Assembly: GCF_035510375.1 (NCBI RefSeq)
Contig: NZ_DATKHG010000046.1
Direction: 5' to 3' (one strand)
Length of the DNA stretch: 64,000 nucleotides
From: Paenibacillus_I sp035510375
GTDB taxonomy: Bacteria; Bacillota; Bacilli; Paenibacillales; Paenibacillaceae
A program made the translations under genes and the position numbers. The notes beneath the pieces were generated by a model. It did no database searches. It was not told the origin of the DNA and saw nothing but the letters and a program-made list of their open reading frames with translations. How positions within the stretch are numbered: the first letter of the stretch is position 1; each line of letters opens with the position of its first letter. This document shows, piece after piece, positions 39,319-48,508 of the stretch.

Positions 39319-40243
39319 TCTCCGGCTGAAGCCCGGTATGGTTCTCACGGGCAAGTGGAAGCAGGGGCGCTACCGAATCGAAAGGCTGCTGGGCGAAGGC
39401 GCCAACGGCAAAGTATATCTGGTCGAGCACAACCGGCTTTGGTATGCGCTCAAGGTCGGGAACGACGCGGTCGACATTCAATCCGAGATCAACGTACTGA
39501 AAAATCTCAGGCTGCAGAAGTCCGGCTCGGAGCCGTTTCTTGTCGCCGTTGACGATTACAGCGGCGCAGCCGGCCGAGACTATCCGTTCTACGTGATGCG
39601 TTACGTGCGCGGCATGCCGCTGCACCATTTTCTCGAGAAGGAAGGCACCGACTGGTTCCCGCTGATCGGCTTCCATCTTCTCGGCAAGCTCGCCGCGCTT
39701 CACGAGGCGGGATGGGCTTTCGGCGATTTGAAACAGGAGAACGTGCTGGCCGGGGAGTACGGCCGGGTCGAGCTGGTCGATTACGGCGGCGTGACGGCGG
39801 CGGGCAGAAGCGTCCGGCAATTCACCGAGATATACGACCGGGGCTATTGGAACGCGGGGCCCCGGACCGCGGATGGTTCCTACGATCTGTTCTCGTTCGG
39901 CGTGCTTTGCGTGCATTTGTTTGAAGGCAGGCGGCTCGTGCATTTAACGCAGTCGCTGCTGCCGCAGAACCGGGTCGCGGACGAGCTGCTGAAGCTGGCT
40001 GAAGGGAATCCGACGCTTAGGCCGTTCTCCGGATGGCTGCGCAAAGCGTTCCAAGGCGGCTTCACGAACGCCCGCGAGGGGGCGGCGGCCTGGCAGCGGC
40101 TGATGCGCGGGCCCGGTGTCCGGATGAAGCGGCCCGCGGCGCCGCGTTGGATGAAAGGATTGTTCGCCGGATCGATGGCGGCGCTGGCCGCGACGATCGC
40201 GTGGATGATGGCGGAGGGCATGCTGACGCTCGGGCTTCCATGA
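39302..40243 (+). CDS. yabT: YabT-like serine/threonine protein kinase
   Basis: A 313-residue Hanks-type kinase with a C-terminal membrane anchor (about 285-306) and no extracellular sensor, as in B. subtilis YabT, a DNA-activated sporulation kinase. The Gly loop LLGEGANGKVYLVEH (about 29-43), the Lys in YALKV and the catalytic loop GDLKQENVL are intact. The HRD is reduced to FGD and DFG is DYG, both compatible with activity but atypical. Start is GTG 39302 inside the end of yabS; no strong ribosome site is seen, suggesting coupling. Confidence 0.88.
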   Translation: MTTSFDLRLKPGMVLTGKWKQGRYRIERLLGEGANGKVYLVEHNRLWYALKVGNDAVDIQSEINVLKNLRLQKSGSEPFLVAVDDYSGAAGRDYPFYVMRYVRGMPLHHFLEKEGTDWFPLIGFHLLGKLAALHEAGWAFGDLKQENVLAGEYGRVELVDYGGVTAAGRSVRQFTEIYDRGYWNAGPRTADGSYDLFSFGVLCVHLFEGRRLVHLTQSLLPQNRVADELLKLAEGNPTLRPFSGWLRKAFQGGFTNAREGAAAWQRLMRGPGVRMKRPAAPRWMKGLFAGSMAALAATIAWMMAEGMLTLGLP

Positions 40244-40343
40244 GGGCCGGATCGCCGGCATGCCGCTTTTTTCTGCCGGTAGATGGCGGTGTTTGACGTT
40301 GTCGGCATCCGTGTAATGATTGGGAAGAGGTTGGTGTGGGGTC

Positions 40344-41825
40344 ATGGAGGAACTGGTGAAGCGGACCCGGGATACGGCCCGGCGCGAAGAGCTGTGGCTG
40401 CCGGGCGACACGATCGTGGTCGCCGTGTCGGGCGGGCCCGATTCGACGGCCTTGCTCCATGTGCTCCATGCTCTGGCTCCGGCGGAGCGTTTGCAAATCG
40501 TGGCGGCGCATGTCGACCACGGCTTCCGCGGAGCGGAATCGGCTGCGGAGGCCGAGGCGGTTCGCAGCTTGTGCGGCGGGCTCGGCATTCCATGCGAGAC
40601 CGTTTTTTTCGACGTCCCGGCGTATATTGAGGAGACGGGCATGAACCCCCAGGCGGCCGCGCGCGCAAAGCGCTACGGCTTTCTTCATGAAGTGGCGGAA
40701 CGGTATGGCGCCGCGCGGATTGCGCTCGCCCATCACGCGGACGATCAGGCCGAAACCGTGCTGATGAGGCTGCTGCGGGGGACGGGGGCGACGGGGCTCT
40801 CCGGCATGGCCGCCAAGCGGCGGGAAAAAAACGTGGAACTCATACGCCCCTTTCTGCGTATGAACAAGGCAGACCTTATCGCGTATTGCGCGATCGCGGG
40901 TTTACGCTATTGCACGGACGCGAGCAACGCCAAGCGCGGGTATTTCCGCAACCGGGTGCGGTTGGATATCCTGCCTTTTCTCGAAAAGTACAATCCGAAC
41001 ATCGCGGAATCGCTGGTCCGTCTGGCGGAGATCAGCGCCGCGGAGGACGAATATTTGGACGCTGCGGCGGAGAGCGTTTTCCGCGCCTCGGCCAGGCGGG
41101 TGGAGGGCGGATGGACGGTCGGCCGGCACGCCTTGCTGGACCTGCCTGTCGCTTTACAAAGGAGATTGATTAAACTAATATTAAACTATCTCACTCCGGC
41201 ACAAGAGTCCGCTTCTTTTGAGCGGGTTGAACGGATCCGGACGGCCGCCATCGCGCCTGCGCCGACGACGTGGTCGATCGACGCCGGAAGCGGCATCCGC
41301 TGTCTGCGCGAGTACGAAACGCTCCGCTGGACGCATGAAGATGCGAGGCCCGGTGACGGATCCTTGCTCTATATCGTCGGCGGGATGGCCGGCGAAACCG
41401 AGAAGCGGCTGTTCGTAGCGGAAACGCCCGGAGAATTGGTTATCCGGGTGACCGGCCGCCAAGCGGGCGAAGCCGGACGGCAAGCGCAAGGGCGCAATTC
41501 TGCTGAGTTCGACGCCGACGAAGTCCGGTTTCCGCTGACGGTGCGCGGAAGGCGTCCGGGCGACCGAATGTCCGTCATGGGATTAAACGGCTCCAAAAAA
41601 GTGCAAGATATGTTCGTTGATGAGAAGATCGCTCCGTCCCTCAGGGACCGGCTGCCGCTCGTCTGGGACGCGGAGGGCCGGCTGCTGTGGATTCCCGGCT
41701 TGCGCCGTTCGTCGGATGCGCCGGTGACGGCCGCGACGCAAAGGCTGCTCCGTCTCGAATGGCAGGACACGTCCGCACACGGCGGCGAAGCGATGATGGA
41801 GCATGAAGAAGAAGCACGCGATTAA
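40344..41825 (+). CDS. tilS: tRNA(Ile)-lysidine synthetase
   Basis: TilS modifies C34 of the CAU-anticodon tRNA-Ile to lysidine. The 493-residue protein has the PP-loop VVAVSGGPDSTAL (about 26-38), the HVDHGFRG block, ALAHHADDQAETVLMRLLRG and NRVRLDILPFL, and a C-terminal TilS_C domain (about 385-470). ATG 40344 is preferred (GTGGGG upstream) over TTG 40320. A poor TTGACG/TAATGA pair at 40293 may be a promoter. Followed closely by hprT as in Bacillus. Confidence 0.95.
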   Translation: MEELVKRTRDTARREELWLPGDTIVVAVSGGPDSTALLHVLHALAPAERLQIVAAHVDHGFRGAESAAEAEAVRSLCGGLGIPCETVFFDVPAYIEETGMNPQAAARAKRYGFLHEVAERYGAARIALAHHADDQAETVLMRLLRGTGATGLSGMAAKRREKNVELIRPFLRMNKADLIAYCAIAGLRYCTDASNAKRGYFRNRVRLDILPFLEKYNPNIAESLVRLAEISAAEDEYLDAAAESVFRASARRVEGGWTVGRHALLDLPVALQRRLIKLILNYLTPAQESASFERVERIRTAAIAPAPTTWSIDAGSGIRCLREYETLRWTHEDARPGDGSLLYIVGGMAGETEKRLFVAETPGELVIRVTGRQAGEAGRQAQGRNSAEFDADEVRFPLTVRGRRPGDRMSVMGLNGSKKVQDMFVDEKIAPSLRDRLPLVWDAEGRLLWIPGLRRSSDAPVTAATQRLLRLEWQDTSAHGGEAMMEHEEEARD

Positions 41826-41900
41826 AGCACAATGCCGCAGCGCCGGGCGGTCTTTGGACGGCTCGCGGCAGGAGCGGCAAACCGATGGGGGTTCCGAACG

Positions 41901-42440
41901 TTGCTTAACGACATTGAAGAGGTTCTGTATGACGCGGAGCAGATTCAGCAGAAGGTAAGGGATATGGGGGAGCGGCTGAGCCGGGATTACAGCGGCCGCA
42001 ATCCGCTTGTCATTTGCGTGCTCAAAGGCGCGTTTATTTTTATGGCCGATCTGGTCAAGAGCATGAGCATCCCGCTCGAGCTCGATTTCATGGCTGTCTC
42101 CAGCTATGGAGTGTCGACCAAATCGTCCGGCGTCGTCAAGATCGTGAAGGATCTGGACACACCGGTGGAAGGCCGCGACGTGCTGATCGTCGAGGATATC
42201 ATCGACAGCGGACTGACCCTTAGCTACCTGATCGATGTGCTGGAGCGGCGGAACGCCAAATCGGTCACTGTCGCAACCTTGTTTGACAAACCGGCCCGAA
42301 GAACGGTTGATCTGGAGGCCGATTATACCGGTTTCACCCTGCCTGACGCTTTTGTGGTCGGCTACGGGCTCGACTACGCGGAGAAATACCGCAACTTGCC
42401 GTTGATCGGCATTCTGAAGCCCGAAGTATACAGCAAATAG
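41901..42440 (+). CDS. hprT: Hypoxanthine-guanine phosphoribosyltransferase
   Basis: HprT salvages hypoxanthine and guanine with PRPP. The 179-residue product has the PRPP loop VLIVEDIIDSGLTLSYL, KGAFIFMADLV, MAVSSYG and the C-terminal VVGYGLDYAEKYRNLP. Start is TTG 41901 (MLNDIEEVLYDAEQIQ), matching the family N-terminus, with GGGGG about ten bases upstream; an in-frame ATG at 41832 would add 23 unrelated residues. Confidence 0.95.
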   Translation: MLNDIEEVLYDAEQIQQKVRDMGERLSRDYSGRNPLVICVLKGAFIFMADLVKSMSIPLELDFMAVSSYGVSTKSSGVVKIVKDLDTPVEGRDVLIVEDIIDSGLTLSYLIDVLERRNAKSVTVATLFDKPARRTVDLEADYTGFTLPDAFVVGYGLDYAEKYRNLPLIGILKPEVYSK

Positions 42441-42489
42441 CGGCATCCGTACACAGCAATTGCCTGGCATGCCCCGCCTCCCGGTTCTA

Positions 42490-42519
42490 TTGAGATGGGC
42501 CAACCTGCTATGGTAAAAT
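42490..42519 (+). promoter_or_regulatory. ftsH promoter
   Basis: TTGAGA (42490-42495), 18 bases, TAAAAT (42514-42519) with an extended TGG in front. Lies in the hprT-ftsH gap, 30 bp before the ftsH start codon. Confidence 0.65.
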
Positions 42520-42548
42520 ATTTTATGCGCCTTGAGAGGAGGTAGGGG

Positions 42549-44543
42549 ATGAATCGGATCATCCGGAACACTGGATTTTATTTGCTTATATTTTTGGTGA
42601 CCGTCGGGATCGTTCAATTTATCAGCAACCAAAACGACACAACCCAAGAACTTCGCTACGATCAATTGCGGCAGGAAATCGCCAACAATAACGTTGCTGA
42701 ATTGACGCTGAAGTTTGACGGCATGTCCTACTTGGTCACTGGTGAATATAGAAAGGCACCGAGCGGCGCGGAGAACAAGGAGTTTTTCTCGCGGATGAGC
42801 GCGGAAGAATTCGCGGTTCAGGAAGTGGTCGAAGCTTCGGAGGCCAACGATTTCGATTTAACGATGAAGAAGATGCAAGGCCCGAGCATTTGGCTCACAT
42901 TCCTTACCTCGATCATTCCGTTTGTGATTATTTTCATCCTGTTCTTCTTCTTGATCAATCAAGCCCAAGGCGGCGGCGGCAAGGTGATGAACTTCGGCAA
43001 GAGCCGCGCGCGCCTTTATAATGAAGAGAAGAAGCGGGTGACGTTCGAGGATGTGGCGGGCGCCGACGAGGAGAAGCAAGAGCTCGTCGAGGTCGTCGAA
43101 TTCCTGAAGGATCCCCGCAAGTTCGCGGCCGTCGGCGCGCGCATTCCCAAGGGCGTGCTGCTCGTCGGGCCTCCGGGTACCGGTAAAACGCTGCTTGCGC
43201 GCGCCGTCGCAGGGGAAGCGGGCGTTCCTTTCTTCACGATCTCCGGTTCCGATTTCGTGGAAATGTTTGTTGGTGTCGGCGCATCCCGCGTCCGTGACCT
43301 GTTCGAGAACGCGAAGAAGAACGCGCCTTGTATCATCTTTATTGACGAGATCGACGCCGTCGGCCGTCAACGGGGCGCAGGTCTCGGCGGCGGACATGAC
43401 GAGCGCGAGCAAACGCTGAACCAGCTGCTCGTCGAGATGGACGGGTTCGGAGCGAACGAAGGCATCATCATCGTTGCGGCAACCAACCGCCCGGATATTC
43501 TTGACCCTGCCTTGCTGCGTCCCGGCCGCTTCGACCGGCAAATCACGGTTGACCGCCCGGACGTAAAAGGCCGCGAAGCGGTGCTGAAAGTGCATGCCCG
43601 CAACAAGCCGCTGGCCAAGGACGTCAAGCTTGAAGTGATCGCCAAGCGGACGACCGGCTTCACCGGCGCCGATCTGGAAAACCTGCTGAATGAAGCGGCG
43701 CTCCTGGCGGCGCGCCGCAACAAGAAGGATATCGCAATGATCGAGGTGGACGAAGCGATCGACCGGGTTGTCGTCGGTACGGAGAAGCGCAGCCGCGTGA
43801 TCAGCGACCGCGAGAAGCGGATCGTCGCTTACCACGAAGCCGGCCATACGATTATCGGCTATTTCCTTGAGCACGCCGATGCGGTGCACAAGGTGACGAT
43901 CATACCGCGCGGCCGGGCCGGCGGTTACGTCATCATGCTGCCGAAGGAAGACCGCATGCTGGTGACGAAGCAGGAGCTGCTCGATAAGGTAACCGGTTTG
44001 CTCGGCGGCCGTGTGGCCGAGGAGCTGTTTATCGGCGAAATCGGCACCGGCGCGTACAGCGATTTCAAACAAGCGACCTCGATCGTGCGCAGCATGATCA
44101 TGGAATACGGGATGAGCGAGAAGCTCGGACCGCTTCAGTTCGGCAACACACAAGGGCAGGTGTTCCTCGGCCGGGACATCGGGCATGAGCAGAATTATTC
44201 CGATGCGATCGCCTATGAAATCGACCAGGAGCTGCAGAATATCATCAACTATTGTTATAACCGCGCCAAGGATCTCCTGAACGAGAAAAACCGCGAGGTG
44301 CATCTGATCGCCCAGACGCTGCTCAAGGAAGAAACCCTCGAGCTTGAGCAAATCAAGCGGCTCATCGATACCGGATCGATCGATGGGGAAGGCGGCGGAG
44401 ATGGAACGCCGGCCGAAACGACCGGCGAACCGAGCATCGATACGCTCGGCAATGTCCGCGTTCGGATCCAGTCCAAGGAGCCGGGCGAGGGCACGCTGCC
44501 GCCGGGCGACAACAACGGCGGCAACGGCTCGACGAATGGTTGA
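42549..44543 (+). CDS. ftsH: ATP-dependent membrane zinc metalloprotease FtsH
   Basis: FtsH degrades membrane and regulatory proteins and is needed for sporulation in Bacillus. The 664-residue protein has two N-terminal membrane helices (about 9-26 and 114-136), Walker A GPPGTGKT (207-214), Walker B IIFIDEIDA (262-270), the second region of homology DPALLRPGRFDR, and the zinc site HEAGH (429-433). The tail is Gly/Asn/Glu rich. AGGAGG precedes ATG 42549. A terminator follows. Confidence 0.97.
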   Translation: MNRIIRNTGFYLLIFLVTVGIVQFISNQNDTTQELRYDQLRQEIANNNVAELTLKFDGMSYLVTGEYRKAPSGAENKEFFSRMSAEEFAVQEVVEASEANDFDLTMKKMQGPSIWLTFLTSIIPFVIIFILFFFLINQAQGGGGKVMNFGKSRARLYNEEKKRVTFEDVAGADEEKQELVEVVEFLKDPRKFAAVGARIPKGVLLVGPPGTGKTLLARAVAGEAGVPFFTISGSDFVEMFVGVGASRVRDLFENAKKNAPCIIFIDEIDAVGRQRGAGLGGGHDEREQTLNQLLVEMDGFGANEGIIIVAATNRPDILDPALLRPGRFDRQITVDRPDVKGREAVLKVHARNKPLAKDVKLEVIAKRTTGFTGADLENLLNEAALLAARRNKKDIAMIEVDEAIDRVVVGTEKRSRVISDREKRIVAYHEAGHTIIGYFLEHADAVHKVTIIPRGRAGGYVIMLPKEDRMLVTKQELLDKVTGLLGGRVAEELFIGEIGTGAYSDFKQATSIVRSMIMEYGMSEKLGPLQFGNTQGQVFLGRDIGHEQNYSDAIAYEIDQELQNIINYCYNRAKDLLNEKNREVHLIAQTLLKEETLELEQIKRLIDTGSIDGEGGGDGTPAETTGEPSIDTLGNVRVRIQSKEPGEGTLPPGDNNGGNGSTNG

Positions 44544-44559
44544 ACCGCGCAGACGAGAC

Positions 44560-44601
44560 AAGGGCTTCCACCGAATTGCATTCGGCGGAAGCCCTTTGTT
44601 G
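44560..44601 (+). terminator. Terminator after ftsH
   Basis: AAGGGCTTCC and CCGAA pair with TTCGG and GGAAGCCCTT (one mismatch), followed by TTGTT. Confidence 0.7.
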
Positions 44602-44846
44602 GTAGTCGGTTCCTTTCATGGAAAGTATCTTAAGATGAATTTCAAGCTTTCAGCCAGTGAAGCCTTTATCTCCTTCGATCCCCAGTGAGAGAAGTCGTCA
44701 AACGGGCTTAACGATGACTGAATCCGGGTGATCATGGTCATAACTAAAAAACGGCTCGGCGGCCGATAACGGAACGTGCGGCGAATATAGCACGGCCGCG
44801 CGTGAGATCGCTCACTGCAACGGCGCGAAGATGGGCTGGGCTTTTG
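44602..44846 (+). other. ftsH-nadA gap, no recognised gene
   Basis: About 245 bases without a convincing coding frame or RNA; AT-rich at first, then GC-rich up to the nadA promoter. Confidence 0.5.
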
Positions 44847-44887
44847 TTGACAGCCCCAGACGGGACGTGTAAATTAGTTGTTAACTA
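44847..44887 (+). promoter_or_regulatory. nadABC promoter with operator-like palindrome
   Basis: TTGACA (44847-44852), 17 bases, TAAATT (44870-44875). The palindrome TAGTT-GTT-AACTA (44875-44887) covers the expected transcription start. A niacin-responsive repressor (NadR/NiaR) controls nad genes in many Firmicutes; whether this is its site is not known. The leader is about 125 bases. Confidence 0.6.
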
Positions 44888-45009
44888 TAATTGATTCGCC
44901 GGTTTGGCCGGGCTGTGCGCCCGCGCGATCGCCTCGCCGGACAGACTGCCGGTATCGTCAAGCGGCCTCGGGGAACAATGTCTTCGGGCTATGAAGGAGA
45001 GGATTAACA

Positions 45010-45948
45010 ATGGAAGCTTTGGCGCTTGAGCGCAAAGCGGAACAGAACCGCGAATTGCGCGAGCGGCTGCTGCATTTGAAGAAAGAACGCAATGCCATTA
45101 TTCTTGCTCATTATTATCAGCGTGACGAGATTCAGGAGGTTGCGGATTTCCGCGGCGATTCATTTCTGCTCGCACAGAAGGCCGCGCAGACGGACGCGGA
45201 CACGATCGTTTTTTGCGGCGTGCATTTTATGGGGGAAAGCGCCAAAATTCTCGCTCCGAACAAGACGGTCATCATCCCGGATGAGCGCGCGGGGTGCCCG
45301 ATGGCCGACATGGTCAATGTCGAGGGGCTGCGCAAGCTGAAGGCTCAGCATCCGAACGCCACGGTCGTCACTTACATCAACTCGTCGGCGGAGGTCAAGG
45401 CGGAGACGGATATTTGCTGCACGTCGGCGAACGCCGTCAAGGTCGTCAACTCGGTGGAAAGCGACGAGGTGATCTGGGTTCCGGACAAAAATCTCGGCCA
45501 CTACGTACAGCAGCATACCGACAAGAAAATGATCCTTTGGGAGGGTTACTGCAATACGCATGACATGCTGACCGTGAAAGACGTCGAGGAGATGAAGGCG
45601 AAGCATCCGGAAGCGCTGTTCGTCGTCCATCCGGAGTGCCGTCCGGAGGTTGTGGCGCTCGGCGATTTCGTCGGCAGCACGACGGCGATCATCAAGTTCT
45701 GCAAGGAGTCGGCCTATAAGGAATTCATCGTGGGCACCGAGGACGGAACCGGCTACCAGCTGCGGCTCGACAGTCCGGACAAGACGTTTCATTTCGCCAC
45801 CAAATACCTCGTCTGCCCGAATATGAAAGTGAACAATCTCAAAAAGCTCGTGAAGTGTCTGGAAACGATGCAGCCGCAAATTTATGTGCCGCCTCAAGTG
45901 GCCGACAAAGCCCGTTTATCTCTGGAGCGCATGCTGCAAGTGAAGTAG
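45010..45948 (+). CDS. nadA: Quinolinate synthase
   Basis: NadA is a [4Fe-4S] enzyme that condenses iminoaspartate with dihydroxyacetone phosphate to quinolinate in NAD synthesis. The 312-residue protein has ILAHYYQRDEIQE near the start and cysteines for the cluster in ERAGCPMADMV, ICCTSANAV, HPECRPEV and VCPNMK. GAAGGAGAGG precedes ATG 45010. First gene of nadABC; the order differs from B. subtilis, where nadBCA lies elsewhere on the chromosome. Confidence 0.95.
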   Translation: MEALALERKAEQNRELRERLLHLKKERNAIILAHYYQRDEIQEVADFRGDSFLLAQKAAQTDADTIVFCGVHFMGESAKILAPNKTVIIPDERAGCPMADMVNVEGLRKLKAQHPNATVVTYINSSAEVKAETDICCTSANAVKVVNSVESDEVIWVPDKNLGHYVQQHTDKKMILWEGYCNTHDMLTVKDVEEMKAKHPEALFVVHPECRPEVVALGDFVGSTTAIIKFCKESAYKEFIVGTEDGTGYQLRLDSPDKTFHFATKYLVCPNMKVNNLKKLVKCLETMQPQIYVPPQVADKARLSLERMLQVK

Positions 45949-46020
45949 CATGCGCTGCTTCATGCCCGGACAAGCGGAGTCAATTTGCCGGCCGTCGGCA
46001 GGGAAGTGGAGGATCGCCCG

Positions 46021-47634
46021 ATGATTCCAAGATATTTGGTCGACGAGGAGCTGCAGAGGCTCCCCGTGGTCGATACGGACGTGATCGTAATCGGGGCCGG
46101 CATTGCCGGTCTTTTTACCGCCATCAAGTCAAGCGAGCGCCATTCGGTGCTGATGATCACGAAAAAGTCGCTGCTCGACAGCAATACCCGTTACGCGCAA
46201 GGCGGCATTGCCGCGGTGACGTCCCCCGAGGACTCGCCGGCCTTTCACCGTCAGGATACGCTGATCGCAGGAGCGGGTTTATGCAAGCATGCTGCCGTCG
46301 ATGTGCTTGTGCATGAAGGGCCGCAAGGCGTGAGGGATTTGATCCGGATGGGCACGCAATTCGACCGGGAGAACGGCGAATATGCGCTCACCAAAGAAGG
46401 GGCGCACAGTCAGCGCCGTATTCTGCATGCGAACGGCGATGCGACCGGCTATGAAATCGTGAGGGCGTTGTCCGAGAAGGCGAAGGATGATCCGAACATC
46501 GAGGTGTGGGACGATCATTTCGTCATCGACCTGATCACGCAGGATGGAGAATGCTGCGGCGCGCTTGTGCAGAAGCCGGACGGCACGCGGCTGCTCGTCC
46601 GCGGCAAGGCGACGATTCTGTGCTCGGGCGGAGCCGGCCAGCTGTACCGTTATACGACGAATCCGGACGTTGCGACTGGCGATGGCATCGCGATGGCCTA
46701 CCGGGCCGGCGCCTATATCCAGGATGTGGAATTCATTCAATTTCATCCGACATCGCTCTGCTACCCGGGAGCGCCGCGTTTTCTTATATCGGAGGCGGTG
46801 CGCGGAGAGGGGGCCGTTCTGCGCAATATCAAAGGCGAACGGTTCATGGAGCGCTATCACGAGCAGCTTGAGCTTGCGCCGCGCGATGTGGTCGCCCGGG
46901 CGATCGTCAGCGAGATGGAACTGACGAAGTCGACGTTCGTCTACATCGACATCACCCATGAATCGGCGGAGCTCGTGAAGCATCGTTTTCCTAATATATA
47001 CGAATTCTGTCTGAGCTACGGCCTCGACCTGACGACGGACTGGATTCCGGTAGCCCCCGCAGCTCATTATATGATGGGCGGCGTCAAAACCGACCTGAGC
47101 GGAGAGACGAATATTAAACGTCTGTTCGCGTGCGGGGAGGTCTCGTCAACCGGCGTGCACGGCGCGAACCGTCTTGCCAGCAACTCGTTGTCCGAGGCGA
47201 TCGTTTTCGGGCGAAGAATTGTGGAGCGCATCGAGAAGCTCGAGCCGTTAACCGACATGCGGGAGATGGAAATCGCTTCGGTGCGCAGCGCCTCGTCGAT
47301 TCAAGCGGTCGTCGAGAAGCGCCTGAAGCTGCAGAAAATCATGGTGCGTTATTCCGGTTTGCGCCGCGACGCCAACGGGCTTCAAAAAGGGCTCGACGAG
47401 CTGAAGCGGCAGCTGCCGATTTTCCGGACGGTGCTGACGAAGCGGGAGGAGTACGAGTTTGCGAATCTGCTGACTTGCGCCCTGCTGACGACGCAAGCGG
47501 CGCTTGCGCGGGAGGAAAGCCGGGGCGCGCATTCGCGGGAAGATTTTCCGGAACGGGACGACCTGCTCTGGCGCAAGCACACCGTGCTGCACCGGGACTT
47601 CGGGATGATGGAGGAGCGAATCGACGATGTTTGA
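46021..47634 (+). CDS. nadB: L-aspartate oxidase
   Basis: NadB is the FAD enzyme that makes iminoaspartate for NadA. The 537-residue protein has the dinucleotide fold VIVIGAGIAGLFTAI (about 21-35), RYAQGGIAAV, the catalytic-region HPTSLCYPGAPRFLISEAVRG and GEVSSTGVHGANRLASNSL. ATG 46021 follows TGGAGG by eight bases; an in-frame TTG at 45985 lacks a ribosome site. Its stop overlaps nadC by eight bases. Confidence 0.95.
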   Translation: MIPRYLVDEELQRLPVVDTDVIVIGAGIAGLFTAIKSSERHSVLMITKKSLLDSNTRYAQGGIAAVTSPEDSPAFHRQDTLIAGAGLCKHAAVDVLVHEGPQGVRDLIRMGTQFDRENGEYALTKEGAHSQRRILHANGDATGYEIVRALSEKAKDDPNIEVWDDHFVIDLITQDGECCGALVQKPDGTRLLVRGKATILCSGGAGQLYRYTTNPDVATGDGIAMAYRAGAYIQDVEFIQFHPTSLCYPGAPRFLISEAVRGEGAVLRNIKGERFMERYHEQLELAPRDVVARAIVSEMELTKSTFVYIDITHESAELVKHRFPNIYEFCLSYGLDLTTDWIPVAPAAHYMMGGVKTDLSGETNIKRLFACGEVSSTGVHGANRLASNSLSEAIVFGRRIVERIEKLEPLTDMREMEIASVRSASSIQAVVEKRLKLQKIMVRYSGLRRDANGLQKGLDELKRQLPIFRTVLTKREEYEFANLLTCALLTTQAALAREESRGAHSREDFPERDDLLWRKHTVLHRDFGMMEERIDDV

Positions 47635-48508
47635 GTTGAACCGGTATAATCAGGCGATCCGGGAGCAGATTGCGGCATGGCTGGCGGAGGACGTGGGCTT
47701 CGGCGATGTCACGACGGAGACGACCATCCCGGCGGGGCGGACCGCAACGGCCGTCATTCATGTGAAGGAGGACGGCGTCATTGCGGGCATGCCGGTGGCG
47801 CGGCTTGTTTTTCATATCGTCGATCCGTCGCTGTCGTTTCGGCCGATGGTCGAGGACGGTACATCTGTTGCAAAAGGGACGGTGCTTGCCGAAATCGAAG
47901 GAAGCGTCCACAGCCTGCTGACCGGCGAACGGCTGGCGCTGAACCTGATGCAGCGGTTGTCCGGCATCGCCACGAAAACCCGCCGGTTCGTCGAAGCGCT
48001 GGAAGGGCTGCCCGTCCGGTTGGTCGATACCCGCAAGACGACGCCAGGCCACCGGCTGCTTGAGAAATATGCGGTGCGCACCGGCGGAGGAGCCAACCAC
48101 CGGTTCGGCTTGTACGATGCGGTCATGATCAAGGACAACCATATCAAGGGCGCCGGCGGCATCCGGGAAGCGGTGGAAGCGGCGCGGGCGCGCATTCCCC
48201 ATACGATGACGATCGAAGTGGAGACGGAATCGCTCGAGCAGGTCGAAGAAGCGCTCGACGCCGGAGCCGATATCATTATGCTCGACAATATGCCCCCGGA
48301 GCGGATGGCGGAAGCGGTGCGCCGCATCAAGTCGCGCGCTCCTCACGTTACCGTCGAGGCATCGGGCGGGGTTCGGCTTGATACGGTGCGGAGCATCGCG
48401 GCCGCGGGCGTGGATGTCATTTCTGTCGGAAGCTTGACGTACTCGTTCGACGCGCTGGACATCAGCCTGGACCTGGGCGGGAAGAAACCCGGAGGCCGCG
48501 GGGCATGA
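47627..48508 (+). CDS. nadC: Nicotinate-nucleotide pyrophosphorylase (quinolinate phosphoribosyltransferase)
   Basis: NadC turns quinolinate and PRPP into nicotinate mononucleotide. The 293-residue product has EDVGFGDVTTE, the LNLMQRLSGIAT helix, DTRKTTPGHRLLEKYAV with substrate-binding Arg and Lys, KDNHI and the phosphate-binding VEASGGV. It overlaps both nadB and coaX, so the four genes are translationally coupled. Confidence 0.95.
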   Translation: MFELNRYNQAIREQIAAWLAEDVGFGDVTTETTIPAGRTATAVIHVKEDGVIAGMPVARLVFHIVDPSLSFRPMVEDGTSVAKGTVLAEIEGSVHSLLTGERLALNLMQRLSGIATKTRRFVEALEGLPVRLVDTRKTTPGHRLLEKYAVRTGGGANHRFGLYDAVMIKDNHIKGAGGIREAVEAARARIPHTMTIEVETESLEQVEEALDAGADIIMLDNMPPERMAEAVRRIKSRAPHVTVEASGGVRLDTVRSIAAAGVDVISVGSLTYSFDALDISLDLGGKKPGGRGA

